From: Schumannella luteola
GTDB taxonomy: Bacteria; Actinomycetota; Actinomycetes; Actinomycetales; Microbacteriaceae
Length of the DNA: 64,000 nucleotides
Direction: 5' to 3'
Assembly (NCBI RefSeq): GCF_013408685.1
Contig: NZ_JACBZY010000001.1
Span: 186,001 to 250,000, forward strand
Below are positions 24,821-33,482 of this stretch, in pieces. Position numbers and translations under genes: made by a program. The notes under the pieces were generated by a model, which was not told where the DNA came from, did no database searches, and saw only the letters and a list, made by a program, of their open reading frames with translations. Within the stretch, counting starts at the first letter, position 1; each line of letters begins with the position of its first letter.

Positions 24821-26011
24821 TCAGCTCGGACGGGCGAGCCTCCGGCGCAGGGCCACCCGATCGGGCTTGCCGCTCGCGAGCAGCGGCAGGGCATCCAGCG
24901 AGAGGATTCCCCGCGGTCGCGCCGCCGCGCCGAGACGCGTACCGACCTCGGCGATCGCCCGATGCGAGTCGTCCGCGGTGAAGCCGGTGGACCCGTCGAA
25001 TGCCGTGGCCGTGAACACCACCGGCACCTCGCCCCAGCGCTCGTCGGGGCCGGCGACGACCACCGCATCCGTCAGACCCGGCAGCTCGCGCAGCACGCGC
25101 TCGATCGCGCCCAGCGACACCTTGATGCCCCCGGAGATGAACACGTCGTCGAGCCGCCCGATCACGACGAGCCGGGTCGCGACCGCGTCGGGGCCGGCGT
25201 CGATGCTCTCGTCCGGGTCGAACCGGCCGCCGTCGTCCGTGCGGTACCAGCGCTGCCCCTCGTCGGTGACGAAGCGGTCGGCCGTCAGCTCGGGGTCGCC
25301 GAGGTAGCCCTCGGCCAGACTCGGCCCGCCGAGCTGCACCTCGCCGTCCCTGATCCGCACGGTCGTCGTGCCGATCGGCACGCCGTCGTAGACGCAGCCG
25401 CCGCTCGTCTCGCTCGAGCCGTAGCTGCGCGAGACGGCGACGCCGGCATCCTCGGCCCGCTCCAGCAGGGCGCGCGGGGTCGCCTGGCCGCCGACGAGCA
25501 CGCGCTGGAAGCGGCGCAGCTCGGCGAGCGCCTCCCGGTCGTCGAGCAGCGTCTGCAGCTGCGCGGGCACGAGCGCGACGAAGCGCTCGGGGATGCTCAG
25601 CTCGCGGGCCGCCGCGACGAAGCCGGCCGCGGTGAAGTGCTCACCCGGCACGGTCACCGGCTCGGTGCCGGCTGCGAGGGAACGGCTCAGCACGTTGAGC
25701 CCGGCGATGTAGTGCGTCGGCAGGGCGAGGATCCACTGGCCCGGCCCGCCGAGCGCGGCCTGGCTGGCGCCCGCGTTCGCGAGGATCGCATCCGCCGAGA
25801 GCGCGACGCGCTTCGGGCGCCCGGTCGATCCGCTCGTCTGCACGACGAGTGCGACCTTCTGCTCGACCTCGGCCGGCAGGTCGGCGAGCGCGGGCCCGTC
25901 GGCGCGCTCGCCGGCGGCCAGGGGCAGAATCGCGGGGCCGCCCGAGAGCGCCGCCCGCAGCGCCGCGAAGACGTCGGCGCCGTGTTCGAGAACCTGCAGC
26001 GGGCGGGTCAC
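24821..26011 (-). CDS. menE: o-Succinylbenzoate-CoA ligase
   Basis: 396 residues, short for the acyl-adenylate family, as is common for actinobacterial MenE. The AMP-binding P-loop is VVQTSGSTGRPKRVALS (about 72-88). QWILALPTHYIAGLNVL, SYGSSETSGGCVYDG and the hinge VIGRLDDVFISGGIKVSLGAIE follow in order, with the catalytic C-terminal lysine in LLASGKPDRVALRRRL. It makes OSB-CoA for MenB. It lies 22 bases after menB on the same strand. Confidence 0.93.
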   Translation of the reverse strand: MTRPLQVLEHGADVFAALRAALSGGPAILPLAAGERADGPALADLPAEVEQKVALVVQTSGSTGRPKRVALSADAILANAGASQAALGGPGQWILALPTHYIAGLNVLSRSLAAGTEPVTVPGEHFTAAGFVAAARELSIPERFVALVPAQLQTLLDDREALAELRRFQRVLVGGQATPRALLERAEDAGVAVSRSYGSSETSGGCVYDGVPIGTTTVRIRDGEVQLGGPSLAEGYLGDPELTADRFVTDEGQRWYRTDDGGRFDPDESIDAGPDAVATRLVVIGRLDDVFISGGIKVSLGAIERVLRELPGLTDAVVVAGPDERWGEVPVVFTATAFDGSTGFTADDSHRAIAEVGTRLGAAARPRGILSLDALPLLASGKPDRVALRRRLARPS

Positions 26012-26033
26012 GGGCGCACCCCGCGGAGCGAAC

Positions 26034-26999
26034 TCAGTAGTGCCACGGGAAGGGCGCCCAGTCGGGCTCCCGCTTCTCGAGGAAGGAGTCGCGGCCCTCG
26101 ACGGCCTCGTCGGTGCCGTAGGCGAGGCGGGTGGTCTCGCCGGCGAAGATCTGCTGCCCGACCATGCCGTCGTCGGTCGCGTTCATCGCGAACTTGAGCA
26201 TGCGGATCGCGGTCGGGCTCTTGCCGAGGATCGTGCGCGCCCACTCGACGGCGGTCGACTCGAGCTCGGCATGCGGCACGACCTTGTTCACAGCGCCCAT
26301 CTCGAGCGCGCGCTGCGCGTCGTAGGTCTCCGCCAGGAAGAACACCTCGCGGGCGAACTTCTGCCCGACCTGCTTCGCGAAATACGCGCTGCCGTAGCCC
26401 GCGTCGAAGCTGCCGACATCCGCGTCCGTCTGCTTGAAGAGGCCGTGTTCCCGGCTCGCGATCGTGAGATCGCAGACCACGTGCAGCGAGTGGCCGCCGC
26501 CGGCAGCCCAGCCGGGCACGACCGCGATGACGACCTTCGGCATGAACCGGATGAGGCGCTGCACCTCGAGGATGTGCAGGCGTCCGGCGCGGGCGCGCCC
26601 CTCGGGCGTGACGGCGGCCTCTTGATCGGAGTACTTGTAGCCGTCGCGGCCGCGGATGCGCTGGTCGCCCCCGGAGCAGAACGCCCAGCCGCCGTCTTTC
26701 GGGCTCGGCCCGTTGCCGGTGATCAGCACGACGCCGATGCGCGGGTTCTGGCGCGCGTCGTCGAGCGCGGCGGCGAGTTCGTCGACCGTGTGCGGCCTGA
26801 AGGCGTTGCGCACCTCGGGCCGGTCGAAGGCGACGCGGGCGATGCGTCCGGTCGTGTCGTGGTGGTAGGTGATGTCGGTCAGGTCGCCGAAGCCGTCGAC
26901 CTCGCGCCACAGCTCCGCGTCGAAGAGGTCGGAGACGACGCGCGTCGCTCGGGCGTCGGCGTTCGATCGGCCGGCGTCCGGCTCGGTGGTGTCGTTCAT
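26034..26999 (-). CDS. menB: 1,4-dihydroxy-2-naphthoyl-CoA synthase
   Basis: 321 residues, crotonase fold, cyclising OSB-CoA. FDRPEVRNAFRPHTVDEL, the oxyanion-hole loop CSGGDQRIRGRDGYKY, VPGWAAGGGHSLHVVCDLTIAS and GSFDAGYGSAYFAKQVG are all MenB hallmarks, and the protein ends WAPFPWHY as MenB usually does. The ATG overlaps the stop of the preceding gene (TGATG), implying coupled translation. A long in-frame extension further upstream is overlap with that neighbour and is not needed. Confidence 0.95.
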   Translation of the reverse strand: MNDTTEPDAGRSNADARATRVVSDLFDAELWREVDGFGDLTDITYHHDTTGRIARVAFDRPEVRNAFRPHTVDELAAALDDARQNPRIGVVLITGNGPSPKDGGWAFCSGGDQRIRGRDGYKYSDQEAAVTPEGRARAGRLHILEVQRLIRFMPKVVIAVVPGWAAGGGHSLHVVCDLTIASREHGLFKQTDADVGSFDAGYGSAYFAKQVGQKFAREVFFLAETYDAQRALEMGAVNKVVPHAELESTAVEWARTILGKSPTAIRMLKFAMNATDDGMVGQQIFAGETTRLAYGTDEAVEGRDSFLEKREPDWAPFPWHY

Positions 27000-28012
27000 C
27001 AGCTCCCCAGGTTCGTGACGAACGCGACGATCGGCGGGTTCAGCACCACGCCGAGGATCATCGCGAGGACGCCGAGGGCGCGCCCCCGGCCGAGGATCGT
27101 GGCGGTCAGTCCGACCGCGAGGGCGGCGACGCCGCATCCGATCGCGATGATCGAGCAGATGATCGCTCCCGTGGCCGACTCGGCGGCGACGCCGATGCCG
27201 ATCACCGTGGCGATCCCCATCGCGACGACGAACAGGATCGCGATCACGCCGGTCGCGCGCTTCGGCTTAGCGGAGGACTTCGCGGCGTCGGCGGCGCTCG
27301 GGGCGTCGGCCGACCCCGCGGCGACCGACGGCTGCGGCCCGGTGAACTGCGGCGTCGCCTGCAGCAGCGGCGCCGGCGATGCCGCCGGAGCGGCGTGCGG
27401 CGCCGGGGTGGTCGACTGCGCTCCGAATCCCTGCGGCGCGACCGCGGTGACGCCGCGGGCGGGCGTCGCGGGGGCTCCGGTCGGCTGCGGCGCCGACTGC
27501 GGGGTCGGCTGCGGGGAGTACGGATGCTGCGCGACGGGATGCTGAGGGGCCGGCTGTTGCGGGAACTGACTCGCCGCCGGGGACGCGGCGAACTGCGGCG
27601 CGGGCGGGAAGGCCGGGTGCTCCGGCTGTGCCGGCTGAACCGACGACGCGGACTGCCCCGGCTGAGCAGGCGGCGCGGACTGCCCCGGCTGAACGGGCGA
27701 CATCGACTGCGCGTGCGTTGCCGGGAACGGGGGCTGAGCGCCGGGCTGCGGAGCCGGCGCGGACTGCACAGTCGGCTGCTGCGGAGCCGACGGCGGAACA
27801 GGCTGGCCCCACGCGGCCTGCTGGGCCTGCGCCGGCTGCTGGCCCCAGGTTGACTGCGGGGCCTGCTGAACCGGGGCGCCCTGCTCGGTGCTCGGCGGCA
27901 CCAGGGGCGTCCCATCGGGGCCCACCGGCGGCTGCGGCCCGGTGAACTGCGGAGCGGCGTAGCGCTCGTGGCCGGGCTGCGGCGCCGGCGCGTTCGACTG
28001 CTGATCGCTCAT
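26999..28012 (-). CDS. Pro/Gln/Ala-rich protein with C-terminal DUF4190-like membrane domain
   Basis: 337 residues. About 1-245 is low-complexity, rich in Pro, Gln and Ala with repeated AQPGQSA-type units (disordered, cytoplasmic or surface). The last 90 residues contain three hydrophobic segments beginning ATGVIAILFVVAMGIA and a GRGRALGVLAMILG turn, the layout of the DUF4190 group. Function unknown. TAGGGT (28025-28020 on the minus strand) ends seven bases before the ATG. It leads an apparent operon with menB and menE. Confidence 0.75.
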   Translation of the reverse strand: MSDQQSNAPAPQPGHERYAAPQFTGPQPPVGPDGTPLVPPSTEQGAPVQQAPQSTWGQQPAQAQQAAWGQPVPPSAPQQPTVQSAPAPQPGAQPPFPATHAQSMSPVQPGQSAPPAQPGQSASSVQPAQPEHPAFPPAPQFAASPAASQFPQQPAPQHPVAQHPYSPQPTPQSAPQPTGAPATPARGVTAVAPQGFGAQSTTPAPHAAPAASPAPLLQATPQFTGPQPSVAAGSADAPSAADAAKSSAKPKRATGVIAILFVVAMGIATVIGIGVAAESATGAIICSIIAIGCGVAALAVGLTATILGRGRALGVLAMILGVVLNPPIVAFVTNLGS

Positions 28013-28118
28013 CGCATCCACCCTACTTCCGTCGCCCGGAGCCCTCTCTGGCGCGCACATCCGTTCACCCCTCCGTCCCGCATGCCCCCCCTGGCCGCCC
28101 GACGGACTCCCTCCCGAG

Positions 28119-28246
28119 GGTGGCCACGAAGTGCACGCGACACGCCGCCCAGGCGTGCATTCTCTGGCCACCCCGCGAACCCGCTTCCCGAGGGTGGCCA
28201 CGAACTGCACGCGACACGCCGCCGAGGCGTGCACTTCCTGGCCACC
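28119..28246. repeat. Tandem pair of 54-bp palindromic elements
   Basis: Copies at 28119-28172 and 28193-28246 differ at about four positions. Each starts GGTGGCCACGAA, has complementary inner arms GTGCACGC and GCGTGCA, and ends TGGCCACC. Each copy is preceded by TCCCGAG. The gap 28013-28313 contains no gene; besides this pair it holds the menC and DUF4190 promoter regions. Confidence 0.9.
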
Positions 28247-28313
28247 CTCGCGCGCTCACGCGAGAGGGCGGATGCGGGCCCGGCGAAGCGGGGCGCGTGG
28301 CACACTGACTCGC

Positions 28314-29492
28314 ATGTCCGATGCCGTGCAGTCCGGGCCCGCCGCGCTCCCCGCGCCGTCCGCGCTCCCGCCGCTCGACGAGCTGCTCAGCGTGGCGCGG
28401 GTCGTGGCGCTGCCGCTCGCGACCCGCTTCCGTGGCATCGACGTGCGCGAGGCGCTGCTGCTGCGCGGACCCGTCGGCTGGACCGAGTTCTCGCCCTTCG
28501 CCGAGTACGACGACGCCGAGGCCGCGACCTGGCTGGCCGCCGCCCTCGACTTCGGCTGGTCCGACGTCGGCGCCGGCGACCCCGACCTGCTCGTGCTGCG
28601 CCGCGACCGCATCCCCGTCAACGCGACGATGCCCGCCGTCGACGCCGACCGCGTCGCCGAGGTGCTCGCCCGCTACGACGGCTGCCGCACGGTCAAGGTC
28701 AAGGTCGCCGAGCGCGGCCAGACGCTCGCCGACGACGTCGCCCGAGTGCGCGCCGTGCGCGCCGCGATCGGGCCGGAGGGTCGCATCCGCCTGGATGCCA
28801 ACGGCGGCTGGAACATCGACGAGGCGGAGCACGCGGCGCACGAGCTGGCCCCCTTCGACCTGGAGTACCTCGAGCAGCCCTGCGCGACCGTGCCCGAGCT
28901 GGCCGAGCTGCGTTCGCGCCTGCACGACTGGGATCTGCCGATCGCCGCCGACGAGAGCGTGCGCAAGGCCGAGGATCCGATCGCGGTCGTGCGCGAGGGC
29001 GCCGCCGACCTCGTCGTGGTGAAGGCGCAGCCGCTCGGCGGCGTGCGGGCGGCGCTGCGGATCGTGGCCGAGGCCGGCGTTCCGGCCGTCGTCTCGAGCG
29101 CCCTCGACACGAGCGTCGGGCTCGCGATGGGCGCCCACCTGGCCGCCGCCCTGCCCGAGCTCGACTTCGACTGCGGACTCGGCACCGCATCCCTGCTCGC
29201 CGCCGACGTGACGCGCGATCCGCTGCGCGCCGAGGGCGGTTCGATCCCGGTGCGCCGGGTCGACGTCGATGCCGGCCTGGTGGATGCGCACGCCGCCGCC
29301 CCCGAGCGCGACGCCTGGTGGCGCGCCCGCCTCGCCCGCTGCCACGCCGAGCTCGAGCGCCGCGCCGTCGCCGCGTCCTCCGCGGATACTGGCGAGATCG
29401 CCGCGGATACTGCCGAGGCGGATCACCGCGGTCACCCGCAGCGCGCAGCGTCGGCTGAGCAGTATCCGCGTCAGGGCGAAGGCCGCGCGTGA
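28314..29492 (+). CDS. menC: o-Succinylbenzoate synthase
   Basis: 392 residues, enolase superfamily, dehydrating SHCHC to OSB. The barrel contains VKVKVAERG (catalytic Lys), RLDANGGW (metal Asp), EYLEQPC (metal Glu) and IAADESVR (metal Asp), then VVKAQPLGG (second catalytic Lys) and SALDTSVGLAMGAHLAA. After residue about 345 the normal domain ends; the remaining tail is hydrophilic and is encoded by copies of the GCGGATACTG repeat. The ATG chosen sits just after a CACACT box; the open frame extends upstream only through the palindromic repeats. Confidence 0.92.
   Translation: MSDAVQSGPAALPAPSALPPLDELLSVARVVALPLATRFRGIDVREALLLRGPVGWTEFSPFAEYDDAEAATWLAAALDFGWSDVGAGDPDLLVLRRDRIPVNATMPAVDADRVAEVLARYDGCRTVKVKVAERGQTLADDVARVRAVRAAIGPEGRIRLDANGGWNIDEAEHAAHELAPFDLEYLEQPCATVPELAELRSRLHDWDLPIAADESVRKAEDPIAVVREGAADLVVVKAQPLGGVRAALRIVAEAGVPAVVSSALDTSVGLAMGAHLAAALPELDFDCGLGTASLLAADVTRDPLRAEGGSIPVRRVDVDAGLVDAHAAAPERDAWWRARLARCHAELERRAVAASSADTGEIAADTAEADHRGHPQRAASAEQYPRQGEGRA
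29382..29469. repeat. GCGGATACTG repeat units inside the 3' end of menC
   Basis: Direct copies at 29382-29393 (GCGGATACTGGC) and 29403-29414 (GCGGATACTGCC) face an inverted copy at 29459-29469 (GCAGTATCCGC). This matches the arms of the intergenic elements at 6524-6706. The units encode part of the extra C-terminal tail of MenC. Confidence 0.8.
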
Positions 29493-29713
29493 GGGGCGAC
29501 CTGCTCCCGTTGCTGGTGCTGCTGGCGAGCGCTCTCGCGGTCGTCGGCGGCGTCGCCCTGACGGCGACCGGCGGCGGTTACGGGATCGTGCTCGCCGCGG
29601 CCGGCATCGCGGCGCTCGTGCTGTGCGTGCGGGCGCTCGTGCGCAGCCTGCGCGAGCACCAGATCCGGCTGCTCGCCCCGCACGACGACCTCAGCGACAA
29701 GCCGTCGCACTGA
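29489..29713 (+). CDS. Small two-helix membrane protein (hypothetical)
   Basis: 74 residues: two hydrophobic helices (about 5-25 and 29-50) with a cytoplasmic-looking tail RSLREHQIRLLAPHDD. No family is recognised. Its GTG overlaps the menC stop (GTGA), so it is translated with menC. Confidence 0.6.
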   Translation: MRGDLLPLLVLLASALAVVGGVALTATGGGYGIVLAAAGIAALVLCVRALVRSLREHQIRLLAPHDDLSDKPSH

Positions 29714-29784
29714 CAGTCCGGCGAACGGCACGGCACCGCGCCAGCTGACGCGACGACGTCCCGTCCCCGCGCCCGAGGTGGCGT

Positions 29785-29812
29785 GCACGCGACCGCACAC
29801 GAGGTCGCGTGC
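29785..29812. terminator. Hairpin between convergent operons
   Basis: A perfect 10-bp stem, GCACGCGACC (29785-29794) with GGTCGCGTGC (29803-29812), and an 8-base loop between the 3' ends of the menC operon and ccsB. It probably terminates from both sides. Confidence 0.6.
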
Positions 29813-29869
29813 GAAGGAGCCCGAAGACGACCCCGCGGCCCCGAGCGGCTCGCACCGCCCGGACCACGC

Positions 29870-30946
29870 TCACATGCCGGTGTCGAGCCCCGAGTACGAG
29901 TGCAGGCCCTTGAAGAACAGGTTCACGATCGTGAAGTTGAACAGCACCGCCGCGAAGCCGATGATCGCGAGGTACGCGGCGCGGGACCCGCGCCATCCCT
30001 TCGTCGCGCGGGCGTGGATGTAGCCGGCGAAGACGACCCAGATCACGAAGGTCCAGACCTCCTTCGTGTCCCAGCCCCAGTAGCGGCCCCAGGCGCGCTC
30101 GGCCCAGATCGCGCCGGCGATGAGGGTGAAGGTCCAGAACGCGAAGCCGACCACGATCACGCGGTAGGCCATGCTCTCGAGCGCCTCCGACGAGGGCAGC
30201 GTGCGCAGGAAGCCGATGCGCTTCGCGCCTCCCTCCTCGCGCTTCACCTGCATGAGCTGCAGCAGCGACAGCCCCGCCCCGACGGCGAAGAAGCCGGTGC
30301 CGAGGGTGGCGACGAAGACGTGGATGACGAGCCAGGCCGACTGCAGGGGCGGCGGCAGCGGGGTGACGGCGACGTAGAAGTTGACGGTCGCGAGGCCGAG
30401 CAGCAGGGCGACGATGCCGGTGACGTAGGCGCCGAGGAAGCGCAGGTCGCGCCAGAGCTGCACGGCGAGGAAGACGGTGACGACGACGCCGGTGCCGGTC
30501 ATCGCGAATTCGAACATGTTCGCCCACGGCACGCGACCGGCGGCGAGACCGCGCATCACGATCGCGGCGATGTGGATGAGCCAGGCGATCACCGTCAGGG
30601 CGAGGCCGGTGCGCTGCCAGCGGCTGCCGATGTTGACCTCGTCGTCGTCGGCGTCCGAGACGCGTCCGCGGCCGGCGGCGGATGCCCGGTCGAGCACGGC
30701 GGCGGTCGTGGCGGTCGCGCTCGCGGCGGCCCCGCGCACGGCGGCGCCGGCCTTCGCCAGCTGGCCGCTGCGTGCATCCGCTCCGACCGCGTCGGCGGCG
30801 CGGACCGCCCGCTCGGACTCGAGGCGCTGCGCCTGGGCGCTGCGGGCCGAGAGGTCGAGCACGAAGGCGATGAACGCGAGCACGTACACCGCGATCGCGG
30901 AGTACACGGCGACGAGCGAGAGCGTCGCGAGGGAGTCGGAATCCAC
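29870..30946 (-). CDS. ccsB: Cytochrome c biogenesis protein CcsB (CcsA-type haem handling)
   Basis: 358 residues and about eight membrane helices. The haem-binding WWD-type region is ERAWGRYWGWDTKEVWTFVIWVVFAGYIHAR (about 275-305). A soluble, low-complexity segment (about 40-100) interrupts the N-terminal part. With ResB it exports and ligates haem to apocytochrome c in system II. GTG start; TAGGAT (30959-30954 on the minus strand) ends seven bases upstream, so it may be expressed apart from resB, whose stop is 39 bases before it. Confidence 0.93.
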   Translation of the reverse strand: MDSDSLATLSLVAVYSAIAVYVLAFIAFVLDLSARSAQAQRLESERAVRAADAVGADARSGQLAKAGAAVRGAAASATATTAAVLDRASAAGRGRVSDADDDEVNIGSRWQRTGLALTVIAWLIHIAAIVMRGLAAGRVPWANMFEFAMTGTGVVVTVFLAVQLWRDLRFLGAYVTGIVALLLGLATVNFYVAVTPLPPPLQSAWLVIHVFVATLGTGFFAVGAGLSLLQLMQVKREEGGAKRIGFLRTLPSSEALESMAYRVIVVGFAFWTFTLIAGAIWAERAWGRYWGWDTKEVWTFVIWVVFAGYIHARATKGWRGSRAAYLAIIGFAAVLFNFTIVNLFFKGLHSYSGLDTGM

Positions 30947-30953
30947 GGGCGTG

Positions 30954-30959
30954 ATCCTA
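30954..30959 (-). promoter_or_regulatory. Predicted -10 box of ccsB (leaderless)
   Basis: TAGGAT on the minus strand, seven bases before the ccsB GTG, in the 39-base gap after resB. Confidence 0.5.
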
Positions 30960-30985
30960 CGCCCGCGCCCTGTGCGCGCCGACCG

Positions 30986-32761
30986 TCACGAGGACGACTC
31001 GGAAGCGGCTTCACGGGCCCGGGCGCGCAGCCGCTTCGCGAGCTGCTTCTCGATCTCGAGCACGGCGTCGTCGAGGCGCGGGTCGTCGCCGCGGGCGAGC
31101 GCCGCGTACTCGAGCACCGCACCGCCGCCCTCGTCGGCCGTCGCCGCCACCCACACCCGGCGGCGCGGGATGAAGAGGCTGATCAGCAGGCCGAGGATCG
31201 AGATCACGGCGAGCGCGAGCACGAAGCCCTGCACGGGGTCGTGGTGGATCGAGACGCCGATGTAGCGCTTGATGCCGGTGAACTCGATCGTGCCGAGGCC
31301 CTCGGGCAGGGTCGCCTTCTCGCCCAGGCGCATCTGGAGGGTGTCGGTGTCGGAGTCGCGGCCGGCCACCTGGGTGAGCTTGTCGAGGTCGAGGTCGTAG
31401 GCGTTCACGGGGGCGCCGGTGTCGAGCCCGAGGTCGCCGACGTACATCTGCAGGCTCACGAGACTCGCCGAGCTCGTGCCGGGGTAGACCGACTGGAAGC
31501 CGCCGGTCTTCGTCTCGAGCGGCGTCGGGTAGAAGAAGCCGATGAAGCCGGCCTGCTTCTTCAGCCCGTCGGGCACCTTGAGCACGCCGAGGCCGGTGAG
31601 GTTCGTGTCCTGGCTGCGGAACGGCACGGCGTCGTCGAACACGACGTTCCCGTCGGCATCCGTCACCTTGAGCACCGGCGCGTAGCCGTTGCCGAGCAGG
31701 TAGACCTGGGTGCCGCCGACCGCGAGCGGCTCGTTGACCTTGATCTCCTGCTTGGTCCAGGTGCCGTCGAGCGAGCGGGTGCTGACCTTCGCCGTGTAGT
31801 CCTCGGGATGCGACACCCCGGTGAGCTTGTCGACCGAGTACTTGTCGTCGAAGCCGTCGAGACGCAGCGAGTAGGGGTTCAGCTGCGACTCGTCGAAGAA
31901 GCGGCCGGGGCTCCAGGTGTCGTAGCTCGAGAGCGTGTTGGTGAAGCTCTGCCCCTGCACGAGCAGCTTCTCGCCCGTGTAGATGAAGCCGCCGCCGACG
32001 GCGACCAGCAGCAGGATCAGCAGCAGGCCGGTGTGGAAGATCAGGTTGCCGGTCTCGCGCAGGTAGCCGCGCTCGGCCGAGACGCTGACGCGCCCGCGGC
32101 GGTCGTAGCGCTCGACCCGGTAGCCCTGGCGCTTGAGCAGCTTCGCGGCCTCGTCGATCGCGGTCTCGGGCGTCGCATCCGCCGTCGTCTGCAGATGCGC
32201 GGCGAGACGCGAGAGCCGCGCCGGCGTGGTCGGGGGCTTGGTGCGCAGCGCCTTCAGGTGGTGCGTCGTGCGCGGGATGATGCAGCCGATCAGCGAGACG
32301 AACAGCAGCAGGTAGATGGCCGAGAACCAGAACGACGTGTAGGTGTCGAAGACCTGCAGCGCGTCGAGGATCTTGAACGCCTCGGGGTTCTGGGTCTTGT
32401 ACTGGATGACGCCGTTCGGGTCGGCGCTGTTCTGCGGCACGAGCGAGCCGGGCACCGCGGCGAGCGCGAGCAGGAGCAGCAGCACGAGGGCCGTGCGCAT
32501 GCTCGTGAGCTGACGCCAGAAGAAGCGGATCCACTCGAGCGGGTTGAGCTTGGCGGCGGTCGGGGCGTCGCTGCCCGCATCCGCGCCGCCCTTGCCGGCA
32601 CGCGGGGTGCGCTCGGGGCGCGTGAGCGCCTCGTCGTCGCTGCCGATGTAGTCGGACGGGCGCAGCGGGTCGGCGCTCGACCGGCCGGCGGACTTGCGCG
32701 TCTTCTTCGCGTCGCGCGTGACGTCATCCTCAGGCCGATCATCCTCAGAGCGTGGGGACAT
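30986..32761 (-). CDS. resB: Cytochrome c biogenesis protein ResB
   Basis: 591 residues. A hydrophilic N terminus (about 1-70) precedes WIRFFWRQLTSMRTALVLLLLLALAAVPGSLVPQ, the first membrane helix and the family hallmark. Helices two and three flank the start of a large extracytoplasmic domain (about 215-500), and a last helix ends the membrane part near 545 with IPRRRVWV. ResB is the scaffold partner of CcsB. Its ATG overlaps the ccdA stop by 17 bases. Confidence 0.93.
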   Translation of the reverse strand: MSPRSEDDRPEDDVTRDAKKTRKSAGRSSADPLRPSDYIGSDDEALTRPERTPRAGKGGADAGSDAPTAAKLNPLEWIRFFWRQLTSMRTALVLLLLLALAAVPGSLVPQNSADPNGVIQYKTQNPEAFKILDALQVFDTYTSFWFSAIYLLLFVSLIGCIIPRTTHHLKALRTKPPTTPARLSRLAAHLQTTADATPETAIDEAAKLLKRQGYRVERYDRRGRVSVSAERGYLRETGNLIFHTGLLLILLLVAVGGGFIYTGEKLLVQGQSFTNTLSSYDTWSPGRFFDESQLNPYSLRLDGFDDKYSVDKLTGVSHPEDYTAKVSTRSLDGTWTKQEIKVNEPLAVGGTQVYLLGNGYAPVLKVTDADGNVVFDDAVPFRSQDTNLTGLGVLKVPDGLKKQAGFIGFFYPTPLETKTGGFQSVYPGTSSASLVSLQMYVGDLGLDTGAPVNAYDLDLDKLTQVAGRDSDTDTLQMRLGEKATLPEGLGTIEFTGIKRYIGVSIHHDPVQGFVLALAVISILGLLISLFIPRRRVWVAATADEGGGAVLEYAALARGDDPRLDDAVLEIEKQLAKRLRARAREAASESSS

Positions 32762-33482
32762 AGTCGTCGATCACCGCCCCCAGGCTCGTCGTGAACTGCA
32801 GCCACAGTCCGGTCACCATGAGCAGTCCGATCGCGATGAGCAGCAGCCCTCCGATGATGTTGACCAGGCGGATGTGGCGGCGCACCCAGCGCACGCTCGA
32901 TCCGACCCAGCCGAAGCCGAGCGCGACGAGCAGGAACGGCAGGCCCAGCCCGATGCAGTAGGCGACGCCGATGAGCAGCGAACGCCCGACATCCCCGGTG
33001 TTCAGCGCCAGCGACTGGGCGGCGACGAGGGTCGGCCCGATGCACGGGGTCCAGCCGACGGCGAAGACGACGCCGAGCAGCGGGGCGCCGATGAGGCCGG
33101 TGCGCGGCTGCCAGGTCGACTTGATGGAGCGCTGCAGGAAGCTGATCTGCCCGATGAAGACGATGCCGAGCAGGATCACCACGACGCCGGCGACGCGCAG
33201 GATGACGTCCTGCCAGCGCAGCAGGAACGTGCCGAAGGAGCCGAGCACGAGGAACGCGAGCAGGAAGACGACCGAGAAGCCGAGCACGAACAGCCCGGCG
33301 CCCGCCACCATCCGCTTGCGCGTCTGCGGCTTGCCGCTCGTCACGCCGCTGACGAAGCCGAGGTAGCCCGGCACCAGCGGCAGCACGCACGGCGAGAGGA
33401 AGGAGATGAGGCCCGCGGCGAGTGCGATCGGCAGGGCGAGCCAGAGACCGCCGCTGTAGACGATCTCGCCGGGAGAGCCCAC
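32745..33482 (-). CDS. ccdA: Thiol-disulfide interchange membrane protein CcdA
   Basis: 245 residues and six membrane helices. The conserved proline-cysteine motif LSPCVLPLVPGYLGFVSG (Cys about 33) and the second redox Cys in VGWTPCIGPTL (about 145) are both present. CcdA carries electrons from cytoplasmic thioredoxin to ResA outside. The GTG overlaps the resA stop by one base (TAGTG), within a tightly packed operon phosphatase-resA-ccdA-resB. Confidence 0.95.
   Translation of the reverse strand: MGSPGEIVYSGGLWLALPIALAAGLISFLSPCVLPLVPGYLGFVSGVTSGKPQTRKRMVAGAGLFVLGFSVVFLLAFLVLGSFGTFLLRWQDVILRVAGVVVILLGIVFIGQISFLQRSIKSTWQPRTGLIGAPLLGVVFAVGWTPCIGPTLVAAQSLALNTGDVGRSLLIGVAYCIGLGLPFLLVALGFGWVGSSVRWVRRHIRLVNIIGGLLLIAIGLLMVTGLWLQFTTSLGAVIDDYVPTL

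Noticed and set aside
28119-28246. Small protein genes across the GGTGGCCAC elements
   Set aside because: Open frames here exist on both strands only because of the palindrome; none has a start signal or protein-like composition.
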